DNA of 64,000 nt. Origin: Haematobia irritans. Its lineage: Eukaryota; Arthropoda; Insecta; Diptera; Muscidae. The position numbers were made by a program, and so were the translations under genes. Positions 10,708 through 19,854 of this stretch are shown here, one piece after another; the first letter of the stretch is position 1, and each line of letters begins with the position of its first letter. Location of the stretch: the NCBI RefSeq assembly GCF_050003625.1, contig NC_134397.1, positions 271,182,070 through 271,246,069 on the forward strand, given 5' to 3'. The notes under the pieces were generated by a model, which saw only the letters and a program-made list of their open reading frames with translations, was not told the DNA's origin and did not search any database.

Positions 10708-12317
10708 GGTTTAGGATTCCTTTAAATTGTTTTACATATTTCTTACATTCATACATTTTGCTATAGGTATTTTAATGTTAAATTAGAGCAAATTAAATGC
10801 AGTTTACATTTACTACTACAACAAAAATTTGTTATCGGATTTAAAAAAGTTAGCCAGGCTAAATGACATACCAGCTTATTACGTAATAAAAACCTTTCAT
10901 CCTAAAAATATAACTGGAAACTTACAATAACCCATCAATACTTGTTCTCAATAAAGTTTACTCTGAATATATCTAAGGAACATGCAACTTGGAACCATGA
11001 GAAATTGCCTACAAGTCGAATCTTATAAGGTAAGTTAAGTCAATTACTCAAATTCGTTATTTATTGGCTATTTGAGAAATAGTACATACATGTTATGAAT
11101 AAATTTGATGTAAACTATTTGTATGTACGTCTTCCGGTCAAGATAACCGAATGCGCAATACAACTTCTTTCTTTACAATTGTATTTTTAAAATGACACCT
11201 TGGTACTACTGCTGTGAGCAAAAAGTGGGTTAAATTTGTTTGTAAACTGAAAAATTCTTTAAATTCATTATATCCCCTTCAAAGTAATCACCTACCGATA
11301 AAGTACACATATGCCAATGTTTTTTGTACCTTCTAATTTCTTTTATCAAAACAATCGAATCGAAACGGTGTTCCCTAATATGGTTTATATTAGTTGTGTT
11401 TGTTTCCACATACGTCAAGATTTTAAATTTCATTGTTTGATTTTCCAATTACCCGGTATTTGAAGGGTCCTACTTCTGGGCCAGTAGCTTGAAGCTCTCG
11501 GCGGTCTTTTGACAATGTTCCATGATGGCGATAGTGTGGGGACTACGTTTTGAACATGGAATGGTAGCCTTTGCTATCTGGTTGCACGATTAGCAGTTTA
11601 TATGTAGATCTGTATGCATTCGCCTTTACTTATTTATATACTCGTCCTAAGTACATCGTCTTCTTGAATTGCGAATTTAATAGCTTTGAAATGTACCTTA
11701 GCATGCAGTGTGTACCAGAACTCCAACATTAGGTCTGTTTTCTAATATGTGATGTAACATTAGTATGTATATATGAGATACCCCGAACATCGTTGCACTG
11801 GTGTTGTCCAGCTAGTATCGCCAAGTTGAATTTTGACGTTTCTTCGATTCACAATTTATATTGTTAAGTTCATGAATACTTCGCTCTGAAGGTCTCATAG
11901 CAATTTATAGTGATTAATTTGTCGAATAGGATAACAAAAGAATTAACGGGTAAAAAATATCTTGTGAGCATTTCAAGATTCGATGTTATCCCCATCGCTA
12001 CCATTGACTCTTAAGTGACACTATAACAATCGTCGAATGTGACGGGAAATGTTCCGAATACAAATTGAAAGTATTTTGCCACCACTATTGTTAGAAGAGC
12101 GATTTTAATACATGTGTAACACCACTAAATTAATCGCTTTTATAAAATATTTAAAGCCAAAAAATCTGGAAAAAATAATAGGAGTGACATCCCTATTTCT
12201 TTTTGACATGATGCGTTTTATGGCGCTGACGTTTCTGCTTTAATTTAAGTCCGTCCATATTATGTAAAACAAAAACATAAAACGTCTTGTTGATGTTCTG
12301 TGTTCTAAACCACAACA
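10708..12317. other. CLASRP 3'UTR and CLASRP-BOLA1 intergenic region
   Basis: Begins with the CLASRP 3'UTR; AATAAA occurs at 10950 and a weaker AATAAAA near 10885. The rest has no ORF I can support and no repeat shared with other parts of the window. The BOLA1 promoter must lie just upstream of 12318. Confidence 0.5.
10950..10955 (+). terminator. Poly(A) signal, CLASRP
   Basis: AATAAA about 240 bp after the CLASRP stop codon. An alternative AATAAAA lies near 10885. Confidence 0.45.
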
Positions 12318-12832
12318 ATGAATTTCCCTACCAATTTCTTGGCTATCAGACGTAAGTATAGTAAAGAAAACTTAAAAAATTAGCAAATAGTGTTTAATTT
12401 TGACATAGTTTTAAGGATATTACCTAGAAATACAATGAGTGCTGTTGCGGGTGCCGGGGGTCCAGTTGAGGCGGCTATAATTGCAACGTTAACGGATAAC
12501 TTACAGCCGTCTCATTTGCAAGTTGTTAACGAATCGTATATGCACAATGTTCCTAAAGGATCTGAAACCCATTTTAAGGTTTTGGTGGTTTCGGACAAAT
12601 TTGAAGAATTGCCATTAATTAAAGTGAGTTTGAAATATATAGTAATACCATTTAGAACATTTTACATGTATTTCGACTTTAGAGACATCGTTTGGTAAAT
12701 AACCTGCTAAAAGATAAGCTATGTGATCTCTTCCCACATGCCTTGTCTATCGAGGCCAAAACACCCAAACAGTGGACACCGGAATATACTATAGAGCCCA
12801 GCCCCAATTGTCGAGGAGGATTTGGTAAATAA
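12318..12832 (+). CDS. BOLA1: BolA-like protein 1, mitochondrial
   Basis: BolA proteins partner monothiol glutaredoxins (GLRX5 for mitochondrial BOLA1) in iron-sulphur cluster handling. Exons: join(12318..12351, 12409..12623, 12683..12832), 132 aa, canonical splice sites and consistent phases. The N-terminus [20 protein letters not shown] is basic, hydrophobic and free of acidic residues, as in a mitochondrial presequence. A GGPVEAAI block follows, then the BolA fold: [50 protein letters not shown]. The conserved His of RHRL, a likely cluster/glutaredoxin contact, is present. GPVEAAI and the SETHF block resemble BOLA1 rather than BOLA2/3. A second in-frame ATG after the presequence (exon 2, 12434) could give a cytosolic form. 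Convergent with PPOX, 146 bp between stop codons. Confidence 0.92.
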
Positions 12833-12978
12833 ATTCACACACAAAAGGACGTTAAACCATTTTCCCAGGAAATAATATTTTCAACTCAAATACATAGATA
12901 CAACTTATGTACATAAATAGTAAATAAATAATATAGTTTAGTTTTCAATTTGTTATCATTTAATATGTGTTTTTATCT

Positions 12979-14403
12979 TCAATGTAACTGAAGTTTTTCC
13001 ACACTCATGCGAGCCGAGAGGATAACATCATTTATACCAACACCGTCGTAGGCAGCACCACACAATGATAATGGCAGTTTATAACGTTGTATATAACGAC
13101 GTATGTCTTGGACCCGCTGCTTGTGACCAACATTATATTGCGGTATACATTTTTTCAGAATATGAACTCTTGATAGCTTTGGTTTTTGATCAATACCTAG
13201 AATTTGCGATACCTCACGAAGCGCTATATCTAAGAGTTCTTTTTGTGTGGGGTCTTTGCCATAGTACTGTTCAAACCACTTGCCACCCATCATGACAGTT
13301 AGTACCGTATTGTTTTCCATATCAAAAACACAGCTGTCGAAAATTACTCCCAGTATGGGACGTTTTTCTAGTGGAGGTACTAGAAATCCAAAGGCAGGTT
13401 GCTTTAATACATCTTTATTGGTGTATTGAAGGTTAACCACAGCAACATCGACATATGGAATAGCCAATAGTTGGCCTGCTAAACCTGGATGTTGATTCTT
13501 AATGCATGCAGCCAGCTTAAATGCTGGAATGGAACTTATGATATGTTTCGTTTCCATGTCTTGGCCTTTTATGTTCAAGCGTACTGAATTCTCGCCAAAA
13601 AGAATTTCTCTACATTCAGAAGCTAAATTAATTTCCACATTCTTATCTTTTAGGTGATTGGCCAAAGAATTTGGTAGCGTTTCAAGTCCATTATTAACCC
13701 TATACATGCTCCATTTGTTTTTCAGTGCTTCTTTAAATAATTTTGGATGATTTTTATTAAGGGAATCATTTTGAGAATTAGTCTTATTAGAGTTAAATTT
13801 ACTCATAAAAAGTCCCTTAATAACACCTCCGTATCTTTGTTCATTTTCAAATATTTCATCCATAAGGAACCTAACACTGATCTCCTTTGCATCTCCAGCA
13901 CATATACCACATATCATGGGACTTATGGCATAATCAGCTAATTCTGAACCAAAACGTCTGTGGACAAAATCGTAAATAGATTCATCTCCAAATTTTATCT
14001 TTTTTGATTTGGATTTCAAGTCGTTTAGCAAGGCCATAGCTAAAGGTCTACTGAAAGGTGGTATTGTTTGCATTGCACCCTTAAGGCTATTAGGCAACAT
14101 ACACAATTGACCTTTAGCATAAATCATACGATTTTTTGCAGCTACATGAGACGATGTAACGGCTTCTATCGGTAATTTCAAATCCTCAATCATTTCTAGG
14201 GTATTGGCTCCCGATGCTCCCTTTGGTCGTATTGTTCGCGGACCAGCTTCAAAAATGAAACCATGGTCTTTATGCTTTTCGGTTCTTATCCATCCTCCAA
14301 CACGGTTGGATGCTTCAAAAATTGCAGAAGGTTGATTAAACTTTTTCAGCAAATAATAACTGGCGGAAAGGCCACTCAAACCACCACCTAAAACAATAGC
14401 CAT
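12979..14403 (-). CDS. Ppox: Protoporphyrinogen oxidase
   Basis: FAD enzyme of the inner mitochondrial membrane that oxidises protoporphyrinogen IX to protoporphyrin IX, the penultimate haem-synthesis step, using O2. One exon, 474 aa, close to the animal family length of about 477. The N-terminal Rossmann motif is VLGGGLSGLSASYYL (residues 4-18) with the acidic ribose-binding end FEASNRVGGWIRT. FEAGPRTIRP and the ICGICAGD segment are typical of PPOX. The C-terminal FAD-contact block is CGAAYDGVGINDVILSAR. No classical cleaved presequence is seen, as is usual for this enzyme. The start at 14403 is fixed by the Rossmann fold beginning at residue 2-3. It lies head to head with the 49-codon ORF at 15720; a hAT element now sits between them. 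Confidence 0.95.
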   Translation of the reverse strand: MAIVLGGGLSGLSASYYLLKKFNQPSAIFEASNRVGGWIRTEKHKDHGFIFEAGPRTIRPKGASGANTLEMIEDLKLPIEAVTSSHVAAKNRMIYAKGQLCMLPNSLKGAMQTIPPFSRPLAMALLNDLKSKSKKIKFGDESIYDFVHRRFGSELADYAISPMICGICAGDAKEISVRFLMDEIFENEQRYGGVIKGLFMSKFNSNKTNSQNDSLNKNHPKLFKEALKNKWSMYRVNNGLETLPNSLANHLKDKNVEINLASECREILFGENSVRLNIKGQDMETKHIISSIPAFKLAACIKNQHPGLAGQLLAIPYVDVAVVNLQYTNKDVLKQPAFGFLVPPLEKRPILGVIFDSCVFDMENNTVLTVMMGGKWFEQYYGKDPTQKELLDIALREVSQILGIDQKPKLSRVHILKKCIPQYNVGHKQRVQDIRRYIQRYKLPLSLCGAAYDGVGINDVILSARMSVEKLQLH

Positions 14404-14888
14404 AATGATGTCCTAATATTGTATATGAATTTTTTGTAATTATTGTTCGACTGTTTTATCACTGCAATCTGTAGTCAAAACACAAACAAAACCTTTTTTC
14501 AACCGGTTTCCACAGAAAAAATAAACATGAAAAATGACTTAAAACTAGGGGTGTCAACCGGGATAATCCCAAGATTTTCGGGATGGGATTAATCCCGAAT
14601 CCCGTTTGTTTTTATTAATTCCGGGATTTGTCCGGATCCCGAAAAACTAATTTCAATTTGTTAAATTTGTGGCTTTTTAGCATTCTTTATTAAATTGGAG
14701 TTTTCATTCAGTGCAAACGGCCCTTAAATTTCATACCCGACAAATTGAGTTAAAAATTTATGGTATACCTTGAGTAAGAGTTTATTATGCATGAGGTATA
14801 CTATAAAAAACACAATTTCATCCAAAATCGAGGTAAAAGATAAAATCCTCATTTGAACAATGAGTGAAATGCTTTTCGTGCCACATAA

Positions 14889-15120
14889 AGGTGAGTATTA
14901 AGTTCGAGTTTAGCCGCTAAAATCGCTAAAGTGAAAACTAAATCAGTAAGAAAAATGCATGAAATTATACGTATTTGTTGCAAATTTTATTATAACTTGA
15001 TGGGGAAAAGCCCAAAGCAAATTTTCACAAAGTTTGTATTCCTTAAAATGGATTATTAAAGAAAAGTAATCGTGAAAAAATGACGTTTTTAGCGGCTAAA
15101 CTCGAACTTAATACCCACCT
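14889..15120. mobile_element. Harbinger-like MITE, copy 1 (232 bp)
   Basis: Terminal inverted repeats of more than 30 bp begin AGGTGAGTATTAAGTTCGAG and share GTTTAGCCGCTAAAA. TAA on both sides (14886-14888, 15121-15123) fits the 3-bp TWA target duplication of PIF/Harbinger. Nested inside the hAT element. Almost identical to the copy at 43010; a diverged third copy is at 45765. Confidence 0.85.
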
Positions 15121-15316
15121 TAAAGTAAAAAAAACAATGATAAAAGGTCCGTGGACAATATGACAAGATTGCGCTTATCTGATAAAAACTTTGGATGCCT
15201 TGATATTTTTAAGAAGTTACTTAAAACGACGAAGTACAAAAGGTTTAACACAAGTGTACGAAATATACCTAATCAAATTAAAATGCTTTGCTGAGTAATA
15301 TAGCGATAAGAAATTG

Positions 15317-15462
15317 CTTTTTAATTTATTTTTGTCATAATGGTTTGTTTTTCTTTTCTTCATATTGTTGAGTTGGACTAAGTGTTCGTGCTTTTAATTT
15401 ATTTTTGTCATAATGGTTTGTTTTTCTTTTCTTCATATTGTTGAGTTGGACTAAGTGTTCGT
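15317..15462. repeat. Tandem duplication, 2 x about 73 bp
   Basis: The block containing GTCATAATGGTTTGTTTTTC and GAGTTGGACTAAGTGTTCGT occurs twice in direct succession with almost no differences, inside the hAT element. This indicates recent slippage or unequal exchange. Confidence 0.85.
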
Positions 15463-15719
15463 TAAGTATGATAGCAACTTGAAACTCATTTATAATTTAC
15501 TCTTATTTTTTTGTTAATAAAATTGAATTAAACTAAATTGTACCTCAAAAATTTTTTGCAGCTGTAGATTGTTATAACTTAAAATATTTACAGAATCACA
15601 AAAACTTCGGGATCCCGCAAAAAAATCCCGGGATTCCAAATTTTTATAACCCGAATCGCGGGATTTTTAAAAATCGATCCCGAATGACAACCCTACTTAA
15701 AACCATAAAACAAAAACAT

Positions 15720-15869
15720 ATGCATATCCTAATTCAAAGGCGTTCCATCAACCGTATGGCCCATGGTCGATCATATTCCCCAGGAGATAAGGTCGAGTTG
15801 GAACGCCTTTCTATGGTTATAGCTGAACAGCTGTTGGAATTGCATCAACATCAACATTCCTCACATTAA
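15720..15869 (+). CDS. Small hypothetical protein, 49 aa
   Basis: ATG CAT ATC ... TAA, 49 residues, rich in Arg/His: QRRSINRMAHGRSYSPGD, then an amphipathic acidic helix KVELERLSMVIAEQLLELHQ and a His/Gln tail. Codon choice is less AT-biased than the surrounding non-coding DNA and resembles the neighbouring genes. It is head to head with Ppox; discounting the inserted hAT element, the two starts were about 160 bp apart, a usual divergent-promoter spacing. I do not recognise the family. The start could also be the internal Met (MAHG...). It could instead be one exon of a longer gene. The ORF itself is directly visible; that it is expressed is inference. Confidence 0.5.
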   Translation: MHILIQRRSINRMAHGRSYSPGDKVELERLSMVIAEQLLELHQHQHSSH

Positions 15870-16837
15870 GGCGGGTAGAAGAAAAAATAAGTGTTTTAAT
15901 AAGTTTTCGATTATAAAGCTGAGCACTATGTTCGCTTTTTGCACCAAAATCCTAAATTAGAAAAGCAAATAAAGATACGAAAATTATTATATTTTTGTCG
16001 AATCTTTTTAAATTATGGATGGAAAAGTTTTAAAACATTGGTTGATAAATGTTTCAAAAAAGTAACCGTGGAAAACAGCCGATTTTCGACTCGAAAACCA
16101 AACATAGTACCCACATTAACATACAAAACTATAGAAATTAGGCTAAACTCCTCTAAAATTTTTCAAAACTTCATAGATGGTAGAACTCTAATTGTGTTTT
16201 TTTTTTCTGAAAAAATGCTTTGCCTTCATTTTGTCTGTAATGCTATGTTCCCACCGACTAGTTTTCCTCATTCGTTTTTCCAAAACATTTCACCGTTCAC
16301 ACCGGGTTGAGATGTTTTAGTTTGACATTTACCATGGAAACTAGAAATTCGCATTTACTCGAAATTCAAATATATGCAACCTATGTCCAAATAATTACCG
16401 CGAGCGCAAAGGGAAAAATGTTTTATGTTATTTTCACAGTCCATGTTCTTAAAAGCCTTTGTTTATTCTTTTTTTTTCTATGAAACTTATTTCAATATTT
16501 TGACATATATTTTGAATAGGCTATGTTATTCAGGATATATTCCAAATTAGGTGGGTTCACATTCTAAAATTGACGTGTTTTGGAGGAAAACTTGTGTTTT
16601 GAACTTGTTTTTTAGTATGGGGAAAACGACTCGTTTTGAAGTGCTTATAAAGGGAAAACATTTCAAACCCCAAAACATGCTTGGTGAGAACACCGTATAA
16701 AGAATGTGCCTTTTTAAAATGATGCCAACAACCTAAAAACATGCTATAATTTCAGGGGGCAGAAAAGAATTCAAATATAGCCCTAAAATAAACCGGTACC
16801 CAGATACGAATTCCATAAATTCCAGCAAATAAAGTTG
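15870..16837. other. AT-rich intergenic DNA
   Basis: Contains the 3' flank of the small ORF. About 16245-16745 has phrases like GGTTGAGATGTTTTAG and TTTGGAGGAAAACTTGTGTT that look like decayed repeat DNA, but I could not pair them with another copy in the window. No gene is supported. Confidence 0.4.
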
Positions 16838-17393
16838 CCGTTAACTCGTTATTAAAGGACTTTGATAGCATATGAAGAAAAAAAGCTGAAAAAAAAACAA
16901 AAATTAAGACTTGCTTCCTAGAAGCAAGTACACAAAACCCAAATTTAAAAGACTATTTTATCTTAAAAGTATCCTTACTTGTATTCTCCGCTTCTTCGGA
17001 AGCAAGTACACAAAACCCAGAAACAAGTACACAAAACCCAAATTTAAGAGACTATTTTATCTTAAAAGTATCCTTACTTGTACACCCTCAAAAAAAATCG
17101 CTTCTTTAACATATGTTCCAAACATATTTTGCAGGAAGCACATATATTATTGCATACTGCCGAAACATTAATATGTTTGTTTTATGTGAACATATTATAT
17201 GTTTGGAAGCATTTTGAGCCAAAAATATTATATGCTTGGAAGAATTTTTCCTAAACACGATTTTGCTCATTCCCTAACATACTCGTAATTTTCACTTCCA
17301 CGAAATTTTTTAGTTATTGGCACCTTTTTCTGTAATACAAATAATGTTGAAGAAATTATTCACTTTTATAAATTTTTTAAATTTTACCTTTTG

Positions 17394-17467
17394 CCTGCAC
17401 GGAGAATCGAACCGAGGACCATACAGTTTGTAAGCCAACACACTATCCACTGGGCTACGTAGCTGTT
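17394..17467 (-). repeat. tRNA-like sequence 1 of element B (tRNA-derived, probably not functional)
   Basis: On the minus strand it reads GTAGCCCAGTGGATAGTGTG (A-box like) then GGTCCTCGGTTCGATTCTCC (B-box/T-arm), 74 bp, with a GGCTTACAAAC anticodon-arm region. The acceptor stem does not close well, so it is called a tRNA-derived repeat rather than a gene. Confidence 0.55.
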
Positions 17468-17578
17468 ATAGTCACCAGTAGATAATTATCGTTTTAAGTT
17501 ACATTTATATAGCATAGTTTGCAGCGCCCACGAGCCCATGCAAACATAACATTATTTAACAGAAACATACATTTGTTT

Positions 17579-17650
17579 GCCACGTGGAGCAGTGGTTAGC
17601 ATGTCTGCCTTGCATACAAAGGGTCGTGGGTTCAATCCCTGCTCCGACCG
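17579..17650 (+). repeat. tRNA-like sequence 2 of element B
   Basis: GAGCAGTGGTTAGCATGTC (A-box), loop CTTGCAT with TGC in the anticodon position, and GGGTTCAATCCCTGCTCCG (B-box and T-arm), followed within 5 bp by a run of 12 T, a strong Pol III terminator. The acceptor stem is degenerate. A second copy is at 28309-28380. Confidence 0.6.
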
Positions 17651-18957
17651 AACATTTTTTTTTTTTTAAATTAAAACATTTATATTTATACTATATTAAA
17701 TTTTTTTAAATGAAACTTCGAAATGTGTGTTTTTAAAGATTTATAGTCAGTAACAGTGCTTGATATAAACGAAATTGACTGATTTTTGGATAAAATATTA
17801 TTTTTTATTGCAAAAATAACAACTTAAAAAAACTGTTTTTGTACAAAACTTTAAAATTTGGAAGGAAATCAAAAACTAACAAAAGAAGAACGTGGAGTCG
17901 AGTATAAACATACATACATAATTTTATAATATAAACATAAATTTATTTAGGAGTGAACATTTTTTTACTAGCATTGAACACCATCGCTCTAAAATTCCTT
18001 TTATTTTTCTTTAATAATTCATTTTAAAGAAAATAAACTTTTTAAATTGTTTTAGCTGTAAAACTCGAACTTAATGCCCGCTTTTATATTTGATGGTGTC
18101 CGTCAACTCCTCGTGGACATTTTTGAATAAAGAAGAACTAAAGTTTGTTTTTTACATTTTACTGTGTAATTTTTCACTATTTCCTCCTTATTTCATTTTA
18201 CTGTCCCAACTCTAAAAAGAGTATAGTGCCCTTTCGTTATTTTTATGAAGATCCCTGATTTATTTTAACGAAAAATTGTGCCCATAATGCCAAAATGATA
18301 AACAAAACACATTTTCACACATGCATAAAATGCTGCTCTCAAGGCGAAAACATATGCAGTTTGTTTTTCAAATGTCTATTCTCTTGGTTCCGAATGTCTA
18401 TTCTCTTTATTCAAATTAAATAATATTTAGACTTAAGCATATCAAATTTTTAGCCTTATCATAAAACAGTTTTCCGAAACAACATACAAGCGGTTTCACA
18501 GAAATTGTTCTTTTTTCATTCTCTCGCTTTGTTGTGTTGATATCTTTCGTCAACCCTCCCGGTTTCCATCTCTATTTCTTTCTCTATACTCTCTTTTTGT
18601 CGCTCTCTGAATAAAATATCACAACATATATATGTTTACTCGAAATTTGTTAATTTATATATGTTTACATTCACACATATTCTTTTTATGAAACATTCAT
18701 GCCCCAAACATAATATATTCTAACATATTAACATAGATGTCCCAAACATTTAGTGTTAGTTTAGGAACATTACATGTTCGCACTTAAATATATTGTGGTT
18801 TAAAATCGTGCCCGAAACACATTTTGTTTATATCGGAACATATGAAAAACATATTTTTCTAACAGTGTATTATCCGCTTCTTCGGCTCGGAATCAATACC
18901 AAAATTGTTAAAGTAAAGATAAAATCTTTAGAACCGGGCATGCTTTTTTTCAGTGTA

Positions 18958-19646
18958 AGAAATCTCAAATGGTCCGATAACTCATTTTTACAATAACGCA
19001 ATCCACAATTAGACATTTCCTCTATTTAAATCTATTCATAACTAAATTGTTTGTTTGGGATTTCTTAACTATCTTCCAATTTAGAAGATAATCCTATACT
19101 ACGAAACATATTGTCTTGAGCACAAAGCTGTCTTGTCTTTAAAATACGAATGAGAGTTTTGTTTGTTTTTCTTGACCGAGAGTCGATGCCCGTTTTGTTC
19201 TTAGAATTAGGAAATTCTTTTCAAAAAGAAAATTCTATTGAACTAAGGTCAATTTTACCTAAAAAGTTTGGAACATCGCTCTTAAATTCGATGATTTTTT
19301 AAACTTGACTATTTATTTATTTATTTTAAAGATGCTTTTTACTTGAAAAAAGAGGAAATAAAAGCTGTGGTTAACACATTCTTAAATACCTTTGAAACCA
19401 TATGATAAAAAAATAAATCAAAAATTGATGCAGGAAAAATTTAATAAATTAAAAAGGATAAAGGAACGCAAAACTAAAATTTAAAGAGAATTGCGTTCTA
19501 AATGTTCCTTAGTGCAATTCTTCGCTATTTTGGCTCGGAATTGATACCAGAATCATTAGATCTAAGGCAAACTTTTTTCAGTGTAAATATTTTGAAGATA
19601 CCTTGTTATCTGTAACAAAAACAAGCACTCCCTTTTGTACGACTAT
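18958..19646. repeat. Diverged family A-like DNA and spacer
   Basis: About 19110-19590 resembles family A in diverged form (TGTCTTTAAAATACGAATG, TTCTTCGCTATTTTGGCTCGG, CTTTTTTCAGTGTAAAT). No gene. Confidence 0.5.
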
Positions 19647-19854
19647 CGGCCATTTTCATGTAGCACCGTTAGGCTTTAACTGCCAGTTAACAGAAAGTAA
19701 ATTCTAAATATCTTCTCTCCGGTTAACTTTAACTGAAAAATTTTCGGCAGTTAAGTTCCTAACTGTCATATGGAATATATACGCAAGATGGCAGCTATGT
19801 CCATAATACGGTTTAATAGTTCGTTAGTTAACGGAGCTTCATGAAAATGGGCGT
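19647..19854. mobile_element. MITE family C, copy 1
   Basis: CGGCCATTTTCATGTAGCAC...GTTAACGGAGCTTCATGAAAATGGGCG: about 208 bp with imperfect inverted ends and an internal GTTAACTTTAACTG palindromic motif. Related copies lie at 23755 (inverted), 38712 and 39017. Confidence 0.8.

Larger units (their letters stand above)
14546..15695. mobile_element. Non-autonomous hAT element, 1150 bp, with 8-bp target duplication
   Basis: Ends TAGGGGTGTCAACCGGGAT and, inverted, TAGGGTTGTCATTCGGGAT form imperfect terminal repeats. Both flanks carry the identical 8-mer CTTAAAAC (14538-14545 and 15696-15703), the signature of hAT insertion. Subterminal GGGATT/AATCCC words are repeated near both ends. There is no transposase ORF. 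It contains a Harbinger-like MITE (14889-15120) and a 73-bp tandem duplication. It separates Ppox from the small ORF at 15720. Confidence 0.9.
17082..18866. mobile_element. Element B copy 1, nested insertion with divergent tRNA-like pair
   Basis: Inserted into a family A element at a TA: the uninterrupted family sequence reads TTACTTGTATTCTCCGC, while here TA-CACCCTC...CAGTG-TA intervenes. No long ORF. Its left part carries two tRNA-like sequences on opposite strands (17394-17467 minus, 17579-17650 plus). The core 17280-17720 is homologous, inverted, to 28240-28660. The right part (17700-18866) is AT-rich with many ACATATG-type words. Confidence 0.65.
16838..18955. mobile_element. Family A element, truncated, interrupted by element B
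   Basis: 16838-17081 and 18867-18955 match the right half of the family A element at 57.1-57.7 kb (GTTAACTCG..., GAAGCAAGTACACAAAACCC, GTATCCTTACTTGTATTCTCCGCTTC, CCGGGCATGCTTTTTTTCAGTG). The block AAGTACACAAAACCCAAATT is locally reduplicated at 16920-17050. The two pieces are separated by a 1.8-kb insertion (element B) flanked by TA. Confidence 0.75.

Noticed and set aside
13065..13295. Plus-strand frame of 76 codons inside Ppox
   Set aside because: Antisense shadow of the Ppox coding exon.
15939..16310. 123-codon plus-strand frame
   Set aside because: Lys/Phe/Asn-rich translation of AT-rich DNA, including a long T-run; no recognisable domain.
17579..17650. Functional nuclear tRNA gene
   Set aside because: A and B boxes are good, but the acceptor and anticodon stems do not pair; it is repeated within a transposable element.
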